Below, in pieces: positions 8,624 through 16,082 of a stretch of DNA of 64,000 nt. The notes under the pieces were generated by a model that saw nothing but the letters and a program-made list of their open reading frames with translations, did not search any database and was not told the origin of the DNA. Each line of letters begins with the position of its first letter. Position 1 is the stretch's first letter. Position numbers and translations under genes: made by a program. This DNA is from DATARH01 sp036489765. Lineage in GTDB: Bacteria > Pseudomonadota > Alphaproteobacteria > ATCC43930 > CGMCC-115725. Location of the stretch: contig DASXFE010000078.1 in assembly GCA_036489765.1 (NCBI GenBank), positions 71,057 to 135,056 on the forward strand. Reading direction: 5' to 3'.

Positions 8624-9442
8624 ATGAGCGGCGGCGAATGGGTCACGCTGGCCGCGTCAATCGTCGCCGCGGGCGTCTTGACCGGGATCCTCGCCGGGGT
8701 CTTCGGGATCGGCGGCGGCGCGATCATCGTGCCGGTGCTGTTCGAGGTGTTCCGTCTGTTCGGCGTGCCCGAGGACGTACGGATGCAGCTTTGCATCGGC
8801 ACCTCGCTCGCCATCATCGTCCCGACGGCGATCCGGTCCTACCGCGCGCACAAGGCGCGAGGGCTGGTGTATGCGGAGGTGTTGCGCGCCTGGGCCTGGC
8901 CGGCGGTCGCGGGCGTCGTCGTCGGATCGGTGATCGCCGCCTTTGCGCCGGGCAGCATCTTCAAGATCGCCTTTGTCGTGATGGCGCTGGTCATCGCGGC
9001 GCGGTTGCTCTTCGGCGGCGACAAGTGGGTCATCGCCGACGATCTGCCGGGACCGATGGTGATGCGCGGCTATGGCGCGTTGCTTGGGCTGTGCTCCTCA
9101 CTGATGGGCGTCAGCGGCGGGTCGCTGGCGACGATGCTGCTGACCCTCCACAAAAAGCCGATCCTCAACGGCATCGCGACCGCTTCCGGGATCGGCGTGC
9201 CGATCACGATCGCCGGCACGGTCGGCTATGTGCTGGCCGGGCTCGACCGCCACGCCGAGCTGCCGCCGCTGTCGATCGGGTTCGTGTCGCTGATCGGGGT
9301 GGTCATGATCGCGCCGATTTCGAGCTACGTCGCCCCGCTCGGCGCGCGCATCGCGCATACGGTACCGAAGCGCGGGCTCGAAATTGCGTTCGGCCTGTTC
9401 TTGATCCTCGTCTCGGCGCGCTTCATCGTCAGCCTCGTCTAA
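8624..9442 (+). CDS. TSUP family (TauE/SafE) membrane transporter
   Basis: A 272-residue multi-pass membrane protein. Two related halves each begin with a Gly-rich helix: ILAGVFGIGGGAIIVPVL near residue 20 and LGLCSSLMGVSGGSL near residue 150, the duplicated signature of TSUP/TauE transporters, which export sulfite, sulfoacetate or related anions. The start at 8624 lies 36 bases from the divergent hydrolase start. It is followed by a palindromic repeat at 9451-9482 and then by an SDR gene. Its substrate cannot be inferred; no sulfur-metabolism gene is adjacent. Confidence 0.87.
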   Translation: MSGGEWVTLAASIVAAGVLTGILAGVFGIGGGAIIVPVLFEVFRLFGVPEDVRMQLCIGTSLAIIVPTAIRSYRAHKARGLVYAEVLRAWAWPAVAGVVVGSVIAAFAPGSIFKIAFVVMALVIAARLLFGGDKWVIADDLPGPMVMRGYGALLGLCSSLMGVSGGSLATMLLTLHKKPILNGIATASGIGVPITIAGTVGYVLAGLDRHAELPPLSIGFVSLIGVVMIAPISSYVAPLGARIAHTVPKRGLEIAFGLFLILVSARFIVSLV

Positions 9443-9450
9443 CCTTGTCC

Positions 9451-9482
9451 CTCGTCACCCCCGCCTTCGCGGGAATGACGAG
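9451..9482. repeat. Palindromic intergenic repeat (CTCGTCACCCCCGC type)
   Basis: CTCGTCACCCCCGCC and GCGGGAATGACGAG form a stem around TTC. This is one of the widespread GTCATTCCCGCGAAAGCGGGAAT-type intergenic elements; a related copy lies at 18371-18456. It may also act as a terminator for the TSUP gene. Confidence 0.75.
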
Positions 9483-9523
9483 GTAAAACCAGCACAATCG
9501 AATCGAGCCAAGAGGAGAGAAGG

Positions 9524-10276
9524 ATGGAATTGCGGGGAGCGGTGGCGCTGGTGACGGGCGGTAATGGCGGGCTCGGCCAGCGGATCTGCCACGCCTTGGC
9601 GCGTGAGGGGGTGCACGTCGCGGTGATGTACGCGCAAAGCCGCGACCAGGCCGAGGGAGTGGCGCGCGATCTCGCCTCGCGGCACCAGATCAACGCCGCC
9701 GCGTTCCAGTGCGACATCACCGACGACGCGTCGGTCGCCGGGGTGGTCGACGACGTCGCGAAGCGCTTCGGCCGCATCGACATCCTCGTCAACGACGCCG
9801 CCTACAACAAATCGGTGCAGTTCACCGATCTCGACGGGCTGACGATGGAGGTCTGGGACCGCATCATCGCCACCAACCTGACGGGCCCGTTCCGTCTGAC
9901 GAAGGCGGTGGGGGCGGTGATGAAGGCGCAGGGGCGAGGCCGGGTCGTCAACATCGCCTCGGTCGCCGGGGTCGCGCCGACCGGGTCGTCGATCGCCTAT
10001 GCGGTGTCGAAGGCGGGGTTGATCCATCTGACGAAATGCACGGCCGTCGCGCTCGCCCCCTCGGTGCTCGTCAATTGCGTCGCCCCGGGCCTCCTCGAAG
10101 GTACCCGCGCGACCGCCAATCTCCGCCCCGAGTTCATCGCCCAGGGCGCCGCGACCTCGCTCCTCAAAAAGCCCGCCGACAAGGACGATTGCGCCGACAT
10201 GGTCGTCGCGATGTGCCGCACCGAGACGATGACCGGGCAGACGATGGTGATCGACTCGGGTCGCTATTTCACCTGA
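9524..10276 (+). CDS. Short-chain dehydrogenase/reductase (FabG-like)
   Basis: A 250-residue classical SDR. ALVTGGNGGLG at residues 5-15 is the NAD(P)-binding TGxxxGxG motif, and the active site YAVSK is near residue 158 with a Ser upstream (GVAPTGSSIAY). The usual NNAG reads NDAA, a mild variation. The C-terminus MVIDSGRYFT is typical. AGGAGA lies about 9 bases before the ATG. SDRs reduce or oxidise carbonyl/alcohol groups on varied substrates. It stands alone between two repeat elements, so context gives little guidance about its substrate. Confidence 0.87.
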   Translation: MELRGAVALVTGGNGGLGQRICHALAREGVHVAVMYAQSRDQAEGVARDLASRHQINAAAFQCDITDDASVAGVVDDVAKRFGRIDILVNDAAYNKSVQFTDLDGLTMEVWDRIIATNLTGPFRLTKAVGAVMKAQGRGRVVNIASVAGVAPTGSSIAYAVSKAGLIHLTKCTAVALAPSVLVNCVAPGLLEGTRATANLRPEFIAQGAATSLLKKPADKDDCADMVVAMCRTETMTGQTMVIDSGRYFT

Positions 10277-10296
10277 GGCGCCTGCCCTAACCCGCC

Positions 10297-10383
10297 CTCA
10301 TGGCGAGCGCAGCGAAGCATCTCGGGCGGGGTGGCTCCTCCGCCCGAGATTGCCGCGTCGCCTTCGCCTCCTCGCAATGACGA
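10297..10383. repeat. Long imperfect inverted repeat (GCGAGCGCAGCGAAGCATCTCGG type)
   Basis: Arms around 10297-10329 and 10340-10380 pair as CATGGCGAGCGCAGCGAAG with CTTCGCCTCCTCGCAATG-like sequence, and ATCTCGGGCGG with CCGCCCGAGAT. It belongs to the common dispersed family with a CTCGCAATGACG end. It fills most of the 210-base gap between the SDR and VOC genes. Confidence 0.7.
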
Positions 10384-10486
10384 CCGGTGGCGTTCCGCCG
10401 AGACCTGCCTTGCTAGATTGCTGAGCACCATGACGCGCCGGCGGGTGTATGCTGGACCTCTGATGTCAAGGTGGGAGGGTATGGAC

Positions 10487-10873
10487 ATGTCCGATGCCAC
10501 CGATAAACGGCCGCCCGTCGCGGTCGGCCATGTGCGGCTTCCCGTCAACGACGATATCGCCGGCGCGGCGCGCTGGCTCGAAACGGTCGGTCTGCGCCCG
10601 ATCGTGACGATGGAGGAGCTCGCCGTGCTCGAACTCCGCGGCGGGACGCATGTCGTCGTGCGCAAATCCGAGCAGCCCGTCACCGCGGGCGAAAGAGCAC
10701 CGTTCGACCTGATGGTCGATGATGTCGATGCGGCACATCGCGACTATGCCGGCAAGGGCTTATCGCCGTCCGAGATCAGCCGCGGCCGCATCCACGATTC
10801 TTTCACCGTGCCCGGGCCGAGCGGCTGGGCGTTCACGGTGAATTCCTCCCACGCGAGCGGCAAGCCGATCTGA
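10487..10873 (+). CDS. VOC (glyoxalase/bleomycin resistance) superfamily protein
   Basis: A 128-residue single-domain protein: VGHVRLPVNDDIAGAARWLETVGLRP, then ELRGGTHVVVR and FDLMVDDVDAAHRDYAGKG, the beta-alpha-beta-beta-beta pattern of VOC proteins. The ATG at 10487 is preferred over two upstream ATGs because GGGAGG lies 8 bases before it. VOC proteins include dioxygenases, isomerases and binding proteins. It leads a tight rightward set with a Baeyer-Villiger monooxygenase (12 bases downstream), a cysteine-hydrolase fold protein and an amidohydrolase, so a catabolic accessory role is likely. Confidence 0.8.
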   Translation: MSDATDKRPPVAVGHVRLPVNDDIAGAARWLETVGLRPIVTMEELAVLELRGGTHVVVRKSEQPVTAGERAPFDLMVDDVDAAHRDYAGKGLSPSEISRGRIHDSFTVPGPSGWAFTVNSSHASGKPI

Positions 10874-10885
10874 GCGAGGGCGATC

Positions 10886-12490
10886 ATGAGCAAAGACCTC
10901 GATTTCGACGCTATCGTCGTCGGCGCCGGTGTCTCCGGCCTCTATCAGCTCTACAAATTGCGCGAGCTGGGGCTGCGCGTCCGCGTCTTAGAGGACGGCA
11001 GCGGGGTCGGCGGCACCTGGTACTGGAACCGCTATCCCGGCGCCCGCTTCGATTCCGAGAGCTACACCTACGGCTATTCGTTCTCGAAGGAGCTGCTCGA
11101 TGAGTGGAATTGGTCCGAGCGCTTCTCGCCGCAGCCCGAGACCGAGCGCTATTTGAACCATGTCGCCGACAAATTCGACCTGCGCCGCGACATTCAGTTC
11201 GACAGCCGCGTCGCCTCGGCGCACTACGATGATGAAACGCGGAGCTGGGATGTCGGGCTCCAGGACGGGCGGCATTACACGACCCGCTTCCTGATCACCG
11301 CGATCGGCGTCCTATCGGCGCCGACGATGCCGAAGATTCCGGGCGTCGACAGCTTCAAGGGCACATCGTGCCACACACATTTCTGGCCGAAGGAAGGGAT
11401 CGACTACGCCGGCAAGCGGGTCGGCATCATCGGCACCGGCGCGACCGCGATCCAGACGATCCAGACGATCGCCAAGTCGGTCGGCTCGCTGACCGTGTTC
11501 CAGCGCACCCCCAACTGGGCGGCGCCGCTGCACAACGACACGATCGGCGACGACGAGATGGACGAGATCCGCGCCCGCTACGACGAGATCTTCGCGCTGT
11601 GCGGCGAAAGTCCCGGCTGCTTTATCCACGTCCCCGACCCGCGCAAGACCGCCGATGTGGGTTCGGAGGAGCGCGAGGCGCTGTGGGAGAAGCTCTACGC
11701 CGAGCCCGGCTTTGGCATCTGGCAGGCCAATTTCAGCGACATGCTGATGGACCGGAAGGCCAACGCGCTCGCCTCGGAGTTCATCGCCAAAAAGATCCGC
11801 CAGCGGGTCAAGGACCCGGCTGTCGCGGAAAAGCTGATCCCGAAAAACCACGGCTTCGGCACCCGCCGCGTGCCGCTCGAAACCCGTTACTTCGAGGTTT
11901 ACAACCAGCCGAACGTCAAACTCGTCGATATCAACGAGACGCCGATCGAGCGCGTCACCCCGGCCGGGATCAAGACCAGCGACCAGGAGCACGAATTCGA
12001 CGTCATCATTTACGCCACCGGGTTCGACGCGATCACCGGCGCCTTCGACCGGATCGACATCACCGGTACCGACGGGCACAAGCTCAAGGACAAGTGGAAG
12101 GATGGGCCGCAGACCTATCTCGGCGTCTTCGTCGAGGGCTTCCCGAATTTCCTGATGGTGGTCGGGCCGCATGGCGGACTCGGCAATTTCCCGCGCGTCG
12201 CCGAGTACAGCGTCGAGTGGGTCACCGGGGTCATCGCTCACGCGCAGAAGAACGGCCTGACCCGCGTCGCGGCGACTCCGGCCGGCACCGCCGACTGGAC
12301 CGCCCATGTCATGTCGCTCGGTGAGGGGCTCTTGATGAACGAGATCGACTCGTGGATGACCGGCATCAACCGCAATGTCGAGGGCAAGACCACCCGCAAG
12401 ATCATGCGCTACAGTGGCGGCCACCCGGCCTTCCGCGAGCATTGCGACGCGGTCGCCGCGAGCGGCTACCGCTCGCTGGCCCTAGCGTAG
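10886..12490 (+). CDS. Type I Baeyer-Villiger monooxygenase (flavin-containing)
   Basis: A 534-residue enzyme. VVGAGVSGLYQLYKLRELG near residue 12 binds FAD, VGIIGTGATAIQTI near residue 179 binds NADPH, and FKGTSCHTHFWP near residue 156 is the FxGxxxHxxxW fingerprint of type I Baeyer-Villiger monooxygenases. These insert oxygen next to a ketone to give an ester or lactone, using NADPH and O2. Length is typical of cyclohexanone monooxygenase-like enzymes. It sits between VOC and hydrolase-fold genes, consistent with ring or ketone breakdown. The natural ketone is unknown. Confidence 0.93.
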   Translation: MSKDLDFDAIVVGAGVSGLYQLYKLRELGLRVRVLEDGSGVGGTWYWNRYPGARFDSESYTYGYSFSKELLDEWNWSERFSPQPETERYLNHVADKFDLRRDIQFDSRVASAHYDDETRSWDVGLQDGRHYTTRFLITAIGVLSAPTMPKIPGVDSFKGTSCHTHFWPKEGIDYAGKRVGIIGTGATAIQTIQTIAKSVGSLTVFQRTPNWAAPLHNDTIGDDEMDEIRARYDEIFALCGESPGCFIHVPDPRKTADVGSEEREALWEKLYAEPGFGIWQANFSDMLMDRKANALASEFIAKKIRQRVKDPAVAEKLIPKNHGFGTRRVPLETRYFEVYNQPNVKLVDINETPIERVTPAGIKTSDQEHEFDVIIYATGFDAITGAFDRIDITGTDGHKLKDKWKDGPQTYLGVFVEGFPNFLMVVGPHGGLGNFPRVAEYSVEWVTGVIAHAQKNGLTRVAATPAGTADWTAHVMSLGEGLLMNEIDSWMTGINRNVEGKTTRKIMRYSGGHPAFREHCDAVAASGYRSLALA

Positions 12491-12499
12491 GAGGGCCCG

Positions 12500-13102
12500 A
12501 TGGCCGAAACCCTCGACCGAAGCCGCACGGCGCTGATCGCCTATGACGTTTGCAAGCGCGCGCTGACCCCGGCGGACCCGGAACGGCGGGCGGCGATGCG
12601 GCCGGTGCTCGATGCCTGGGTGCGGATGATCGCGGCGGCGCGGGCGGCGGGGCTGCCGGTGATCTACACGACCCCGGTCAGCCGCGCCGACGGCGCCGAT
12701 GTCGTGATGCTGCCGACCGATCTCTCCGCCGAAACCGGTACGCCGCCGCTGACCAACGGCGTCGAGGGCACGGAAGGCACCGGCTTTCCCGATGAGATCG
12801 CGCCGCGCGCCGAGGACTATGTGTTCCTCAAGCGCCGCCCGAGCGCGTTCTACGGCACCGGTGTCCGCGAGCTTCTCCACATGCTCCGGCGTGATGTAAT
12901 CATCATCGGCGGCGGCGCCACCAACCGCGGGGTCGAGACCAGCGTGCGCGAGGCGTTCAGCAACGACATCGCCTCGGTCGTCGTGCGCGACTGCTGCTGG
13001 GGCGGCGACCAGGCCGCCCACCTCTACAGCCTCGACAAGGCGATGAAGATGTACGCCCGCATCCGCACGCTCGACCAGGTCGCGGCGATGCTGGGCGGCT
13101 GA
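12500..13102 (+). CDS. Isochorismatase-fold protein lacking the cysteine nucleophile
   Basis: A 200-residue isochorismatase/cysteine-hydrolase fold protein. Asp16 (LIAYDVCK) and Lys111 (FLKRRPSAF) of the usual Asp-Lys-Cys triad are present, but the Cys position in the ATNxCVE motif is Gly144 (GGATNRGVETSVREA). In the true isochorismatases EntB and PhzD this position is also Gly, and those enzymes use acid catalysis on a vinyl ether instead of a thiol. The protein may therefore act as that mechanistic class and not as an amidase. It starts 10 bases after the monooxygenase stop with GGAGG upstream, so it is in the same operon. Confidence 0.82.
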   Translation: MAETLDRSRTALIAYDVCKRALTPADPERRAAMRPVLDAWVRMIAAARAAGLPVIYTTPVSRADGADVVMLPTDLSAETGTPPLTNGVEGTEGTGFPDEIAPRAEDYVFLKRRPSAFYGTGVRELLHMLRRDVIIIGGGATNRGVETSVREAFSNDIASVVVRDCCWGGDQAAHLYSLDKAMKMYARIRTLDQVAAMLGG

Positions 13103-13148
13103 GCTTTTCCGCGCTAAGGTTTCGTCAAATCTCCGGAGGAAACGACAG

Positions 13149-14177
13149 ATGATCGACATGCACGCCCACTGGCGGCCCGCCGAGGTCGCCGACGCGCTCC
13201 GCGCCCGCACCCGCGAGCCGCGCATCCTCAAAAACGATTCCGGCGTCGAGGTATTGAAGATGCCGCGCATGGGCGAATCGCCGCTCGACCAGGCGTTTGA
13301 CGAGGTCGAATTCCATCTCGACCGGATGGACCGCCAGGGCGTCGAGACCAGCGTCCTGTCGCTGCTCGGCTCGTTCAACTGGGTCGAATCGCAGCCGCTC
13401 GACGTGTCGGGCCCGCTGTGCCGCAAGGTCAATGACGCGTTGTCGGGGGTCTGCCAGAAGCATCCCGGCCGCTTTGTCGCCTTCGCCGCGCTGCCGCTGA
13501 CCGACATGAAGGCCGCCGCGGCCGAGCTCGAAAGGGCGCTGAAGCTCCCCGGCGTCATCGGCGCGCAGCTTCCCGGCAACTACTTTCTGACCCACAAGGA
13601 CGCCGAGGCGGCGAAGCCGCTGCTCGAGGTCGCGAACCGCGAGCGGGCAGTGCTCTTCATCCATCACGGCCCGCGGCCCGGCGACGCATTCCCGCTGGTG
13701 TCGGGCGATACCGACAACGCCCGCCGCCGCAACGGCACGCTCGGCATGCAGGCGAGCCTGTCGTCGGTCATGGTGACGCTGTGCATGACCGACATCCTCG
13801 CGCCGTACCCCGACGCGACGGTCGTCGTCCACAATCTCGGCGGCAACCTGCCCTACGAGATCGAGCGCATGGACCACCGCTGCCTGCTCGACACGCCCAA
13901 TGAGGAGCTGCCCTCGCAGCGCTTCCGCAAGAGCAAGGTCTATGTCGACTGCAACTCGTTCGGCCCGCATTCGATCGAGGCGGCCGTGCGGCTTTACGGC
14001 GCCGAGCGTATCGTCTGCGGCACCGACGGCAGCGAGTTCGGCACCGACTGGACCCGGAACGCGCTCAACGAAGCCGATATCGGCGACGAGGCGCGCCAGC
14101 AGATCCTGACCGGCAACGCCGCCGCCGTCATCGCCCGCGCCAGCAAGGCCGCGCCGCACGGGTTGGCCGCCGAATAA
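13149..14177 (+). CDS. Amidohydrolase-2 (ACMSD-type) metal-dependent hydrolase/decarboxylase
   Basis: A 342-residue protein of the amidohydrolase_2 group. MIDMHAHW gives the metal-binding HxH, LFIHHGPRPGD near residue 172 supplies the next His, HNLGGNLPYEIERM near residue 228 follows, and CGTDGSEFG near residue 292 supplies the late Asp. Relatives decarboxylate aminocarboxymuconate semialdehyde or other aromatic acids. A strong GGAGGAAA lies before the ATG. It closes the VOC-BVMO-isochorismatase-fold run, and a perfect hairpin follows. The pathway is probably degradation of a cyclic or aromatic compound; the substrate is unknown. Confidence 0.87.
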   Translation: MIDMHAHWRPAEVADALRARTREPRILKNDSGVEVLKMPRMGESPLDQAFDEVEFHLDRMDRQGVETSVLSLLGSFNWVESQPLDVSGPLCRKVNDALSGVCQKHPGRFVAFAALPLTDMKAAAAELERALKLPGVIGAQLPGNYFLTHKDAEAAKPLLEVANRERAVLFIHHGPRPGDAFPLVSGDTDNARRRNGTLGMQASLSSVMVTLCMTDILAPYPDATVVVHNLGGNLPYEIERMDHRCLLDTPNEELPSQRFRKSKVYVDCNSFGPHSIEAAVRLYGAERIVCGTDGSEFGTDWTRNALNEADIGDEARQQILTGNAAAVIARASKAAPHGLAAE

Positions 14178-14195
14178 CTCTCGCCCAAGCTAAAG

Positions 14196-14233
14196 CGATC
14201 GTCATCCCGGCGAAGGCGCCGGGATGACGATCG
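14196..14233. terminator. Perfect hairpin between convergent genes
   Basis: CGATCGTCATCCCGGCG and CGCCGGGATGACGATCG form an uninterrupted stem with a 4-base AAGG loop. It lies between converging genes ending at 14177 and 14273. It fits a bidirectional terminator and resembles the dispersed GTCATCCCGGCGAA-type repeats. Confidence 0.65.
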
Positions 14234-14272
14234 AACTAGATGCAGTCGCGCCGTACCGACAGCCGCTCTAGC

Positions 14273-15142
14273 TCACTTCCGCACGAACTTGTCGACTCCG
14301 CGGTCCTGCGTGAGGCCGGCGTAGATATCGCCGTGCGAGTCGACGCCGATGCCGTGGACATGGCGGCTTTCGAGCTTGGCGAGCACGGTACCGTCTGGCG
14401 CGCGGACGGTGCAGTAGGCCGGGTTGCCGTCGGCTTCCTGCTCGGCGATGTAGTAGTTGCCGTCCTTGCCGCGGCTGATGTCGTTGGGCCCGCCCATCCC
14501 GGTCCACTCGCCCTTGTACTCGCCGTCCGGGGTGAAGAACTGGATGCGCCGGTTCGAGCGGTCGGCGATCAGAAGGTTGCCGTCGTCGTCGAGCGCGATG
14601 GAATGCGGCAGGTGGAATTGCCCTGGGGCGCTACCCGGCGCGCCCCACGACGCCTTGAGCTTGCCGTCCTCGGAAAAGCGGTGGACGCGGGCGTTGCGGT
14701 AGCCGTCGCTGATGTAGATGTCGCCGTTCGGGTGCGGCAGCATCTCGGTCGGGTGGTTGAACGGCCCGGCCGCGCGCTCGACGAGCCAGTTGTCGACCTT
14801 GCCGGTATCCGAATGCTGCCCCTTCGTCCCAAGGGCCAGCTTCACCTTGCCGTCGAGCGAAAACGATTTGGCCACCGAGTCCGAGCGGTCGGTCGTATAG
14901 ACCGTGTCGCCGACGACCTTGAGCCCATGCGGGTCGGTCACATCCCCCGCGCCCCACGAGGCGAGATGCTTGCCGTTCCGGTCGAACACGACGACCGGCG
15001 GGTCCCGCCGCTGGAAGACGTAGACCCGGTCCTCGTCATCGGTCCCGACCCGGCTGATCAGCCCGAACGGCTCGCCGTCGGGCGATTTGAAGAAATCGCG
15101 CTGGATCTCGTAGGTGTATTTCCCGGAGCCGATCGTCGCCAT
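14273..15142 (-). CDS. NHL-repeat (peptidyl-alpha-hydroxyglycine lyase-like) protein
   Basis: A 289-residue beta-propeller protein. NHL-type blades recur as DDDGNLLIADRSNRRIQFF, HPNGDIYISDGYRNARVHRF and GKDGNYYIAEQ. Proteins of this type include peptidylglycine alpha-amidating lyase-like enzymes and many binding propellers. No signal peptide is present. The ATG at 15142 has GGGAGGA at proper spacing; the same frame stays open further upstream but through gene debris. It converges on the amidohydrolase gene with a hairpin between them. Catalytic function is not established. Confidence 0.8.
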   Translation of the reverse strand: MATIGSGKYTYEIQRDFFKSPDGEPFGLISRVGTDDEDRVYVFQRRDPPVVVFDRNGKHLASWGAGDVTDPHGLKVVGDTVYTTDRSDSVAKSFSLDGKVKLALGTKGQHSDTGKVDNWLVERAAGPFNHPTEMLPHPNGDIYISDGYRNARVHRFSEDGKLKASWGAPGSAPGQFHLPHSIALDDDGNLLIADRSNRRIQFFTPDGEYKGEWTGMGGPNDISRGKDGNYYIAEQEADGNPAYCTVRAPDGTVLAKLESRHVHGIGVDSHGDIYAGLTQDRGVDKFVRK

Positions 15143-15158
15143 TGCGTATCCTCCCAGG

Positions 15159-15345
15159 TCAAATCGTGGCGGCAAACGCGTCGATCTCGTCGACGCGCGC
15201 CAGTCGCGTGACGATCTTACCCTCAGCCTCGGCCTCTGTGCATAGGGCGCGGATGCCCGGCATCCAATCCCGCTCGACCTCCCAGATCGCGCGGTACAGG
15301 TTCCGGGGGTCCGCGGCATCCGCGAGCCATGCCCTGCATAATCAT
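15159..15345 (-). pseudogene. 3' remnant of an unidentified gene
   Basis: A frame with typical GC-rich third codon positions ends in TGA at 15161-15159 and reads back through AWLADAADPRNLYRAIWEVE to an in-frame TGA, about 60 codons, without a usable start near its beginning. Internal ATG candidates would leave only about 34 residues. It looks like the C-terminus of a lost gene cut at a rearrangement point, since the opposite strand immediately beyond carries the start of another truncated gene. The family was not recognised. Confidence 0.4.
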
Positions 15346-15568
15346 CATCGGCAATTCGGGTGGCGGTAAATCGACGCGCGCCCGCAAACTGGCTGAGCGG
15401 CGCGGGCTGCCGCAGGTCGAGATTGATCGGCTGCTGTGGCAGGACGGTAGGGTACTGACGCCGGAAGATGTGTATCGGCGGCAGCATCGCGAGATCATCG
15501 GGTCGCCTCGAGCCCAAAATCGTACACGCTTTGACGATGAACGGCGTTCCGCCAGATGGACCAGATGA
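15329..15568 (+). pseudogene. 5' remnant of a P-loop adenylate-kinase-like gene
   Basis: MPCIIIIGNSGGGKSTRARK is a clear Walker A start, followed by LAERRGLPQVEIDRLLWQ and PEDVYRRQHREII, matching the first 58 residues of FlaR/adenylate-kinase-like small ATPases. After about 15503 the similarity stops and the frame ends at 15568 in low-quality sequence. The remaining two thirds of the protein, including the lid and C-terminal helices, are absent. It is most likely a truncated pseudogene next to the remnant on the other strand. The stretch 15569-15657 holds no other supported gene. Confidence 0.6.
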
Positions 15569-15657
15569 AGAGCATCCCGAATCACGGGAACGCGACGGCC
15601 TCGCATGGCGTTCGCGGTTTTGGAGACGTTCCGCGAGATTTTGCGCAGAGGGATGCA

Positions 15658-16032
15658 ATGAAGATCATCATGGCTGCGGTTGCCGTTGGGCTGGTGGTGG
15701 GCGTGTCCAGTGGGGCGATGGCTCAATACCGGTGCCCGGCGGGCTACGTGTACTCCGGCGGCGGCATGTGCCAGTGGGGTGGGGGACCGGCACCGGGCGG
15801 ATATTCGAACCCGGCCTCAGGCGCGGTGAACGGCGAGGCCGCCGGGGCTGCCAGCGGGTATGCCGCAGGGGGCCCGGTTGGCGCAATCGTCGGCGGAGCC
15901 GTCGGCACCGCGACCGGTGCTGTTACCGGGGCGGCGAACACAGCCACCGGCGTCGTCAACGGCACCGCCGGGGCGGTGAGCGGCTGTGCGGTCGGCTATC
16001 ATCTTTATAACGGTTACTGCTATCCGAACTGA
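15658..16032 (+). CDS. Small secreted Gly/Ala-rich protein
   Basis: A 124-residue protein with a Sec signal peptide (MKIIMAAVAVGLVVGVSSGAMA, cut probably before QYRCP). The mature part begins with a YRCPAGYVYSGGGMCQWGG segment, has a long Gly/Ala/Thr-rich middle with GAVxGAAxxATG repeats like glycine-zipper proteins, and ends with GCAVGYHLYNGYCYPN. Four cysteines lie at the two ends and could form disulfides. The start is preceded by AGAGGG. Function is unknown; a periplasmic or outer-surface structural protein is plausible. It follows gene debris and faces a convergent thiolase-fold gene. Confidence 0.75.
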   Translation: MKIIMAAVAVGLVVGVSSGAMAQYRCPAGYVYSGGGMCQWGGGPAPGGYSNPASGAVNGEAAGAASGYAAGGPVGAIVGGAVGTATGAVTGAANTATGVVNGTAGAVSGCAVGYHLYNGYCYPN

Positions 16033-16051
16033 GCGGCGGCGCTCCAGCCGG

Positions 16052-16081
16052 CGCCGGCAGGGGCCACGGTCTCTGCCGGCG
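16052..16081. terminator. Inverted repeat between convergent genes
   Basis: CGCCGGCAG and CTGCCGGCG pair across a 12-base loop immediately after the small secreted protein gene and overlapping the end region of the convergent thiolase-fold gene. It is a plausible terminator stem without a U-tract. Confidence 0.4.
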
Positions 16082-16082
16082 T

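Noticed and set aside
14240..15211. Plus-strand 323-codon open frame over the NHL-repeat gene
   Set aside because: The minus-strand frame has clear propeller repeats and a good ribosome site; the plus frame has only Val/Asp/Arg-rich shadow sequence.
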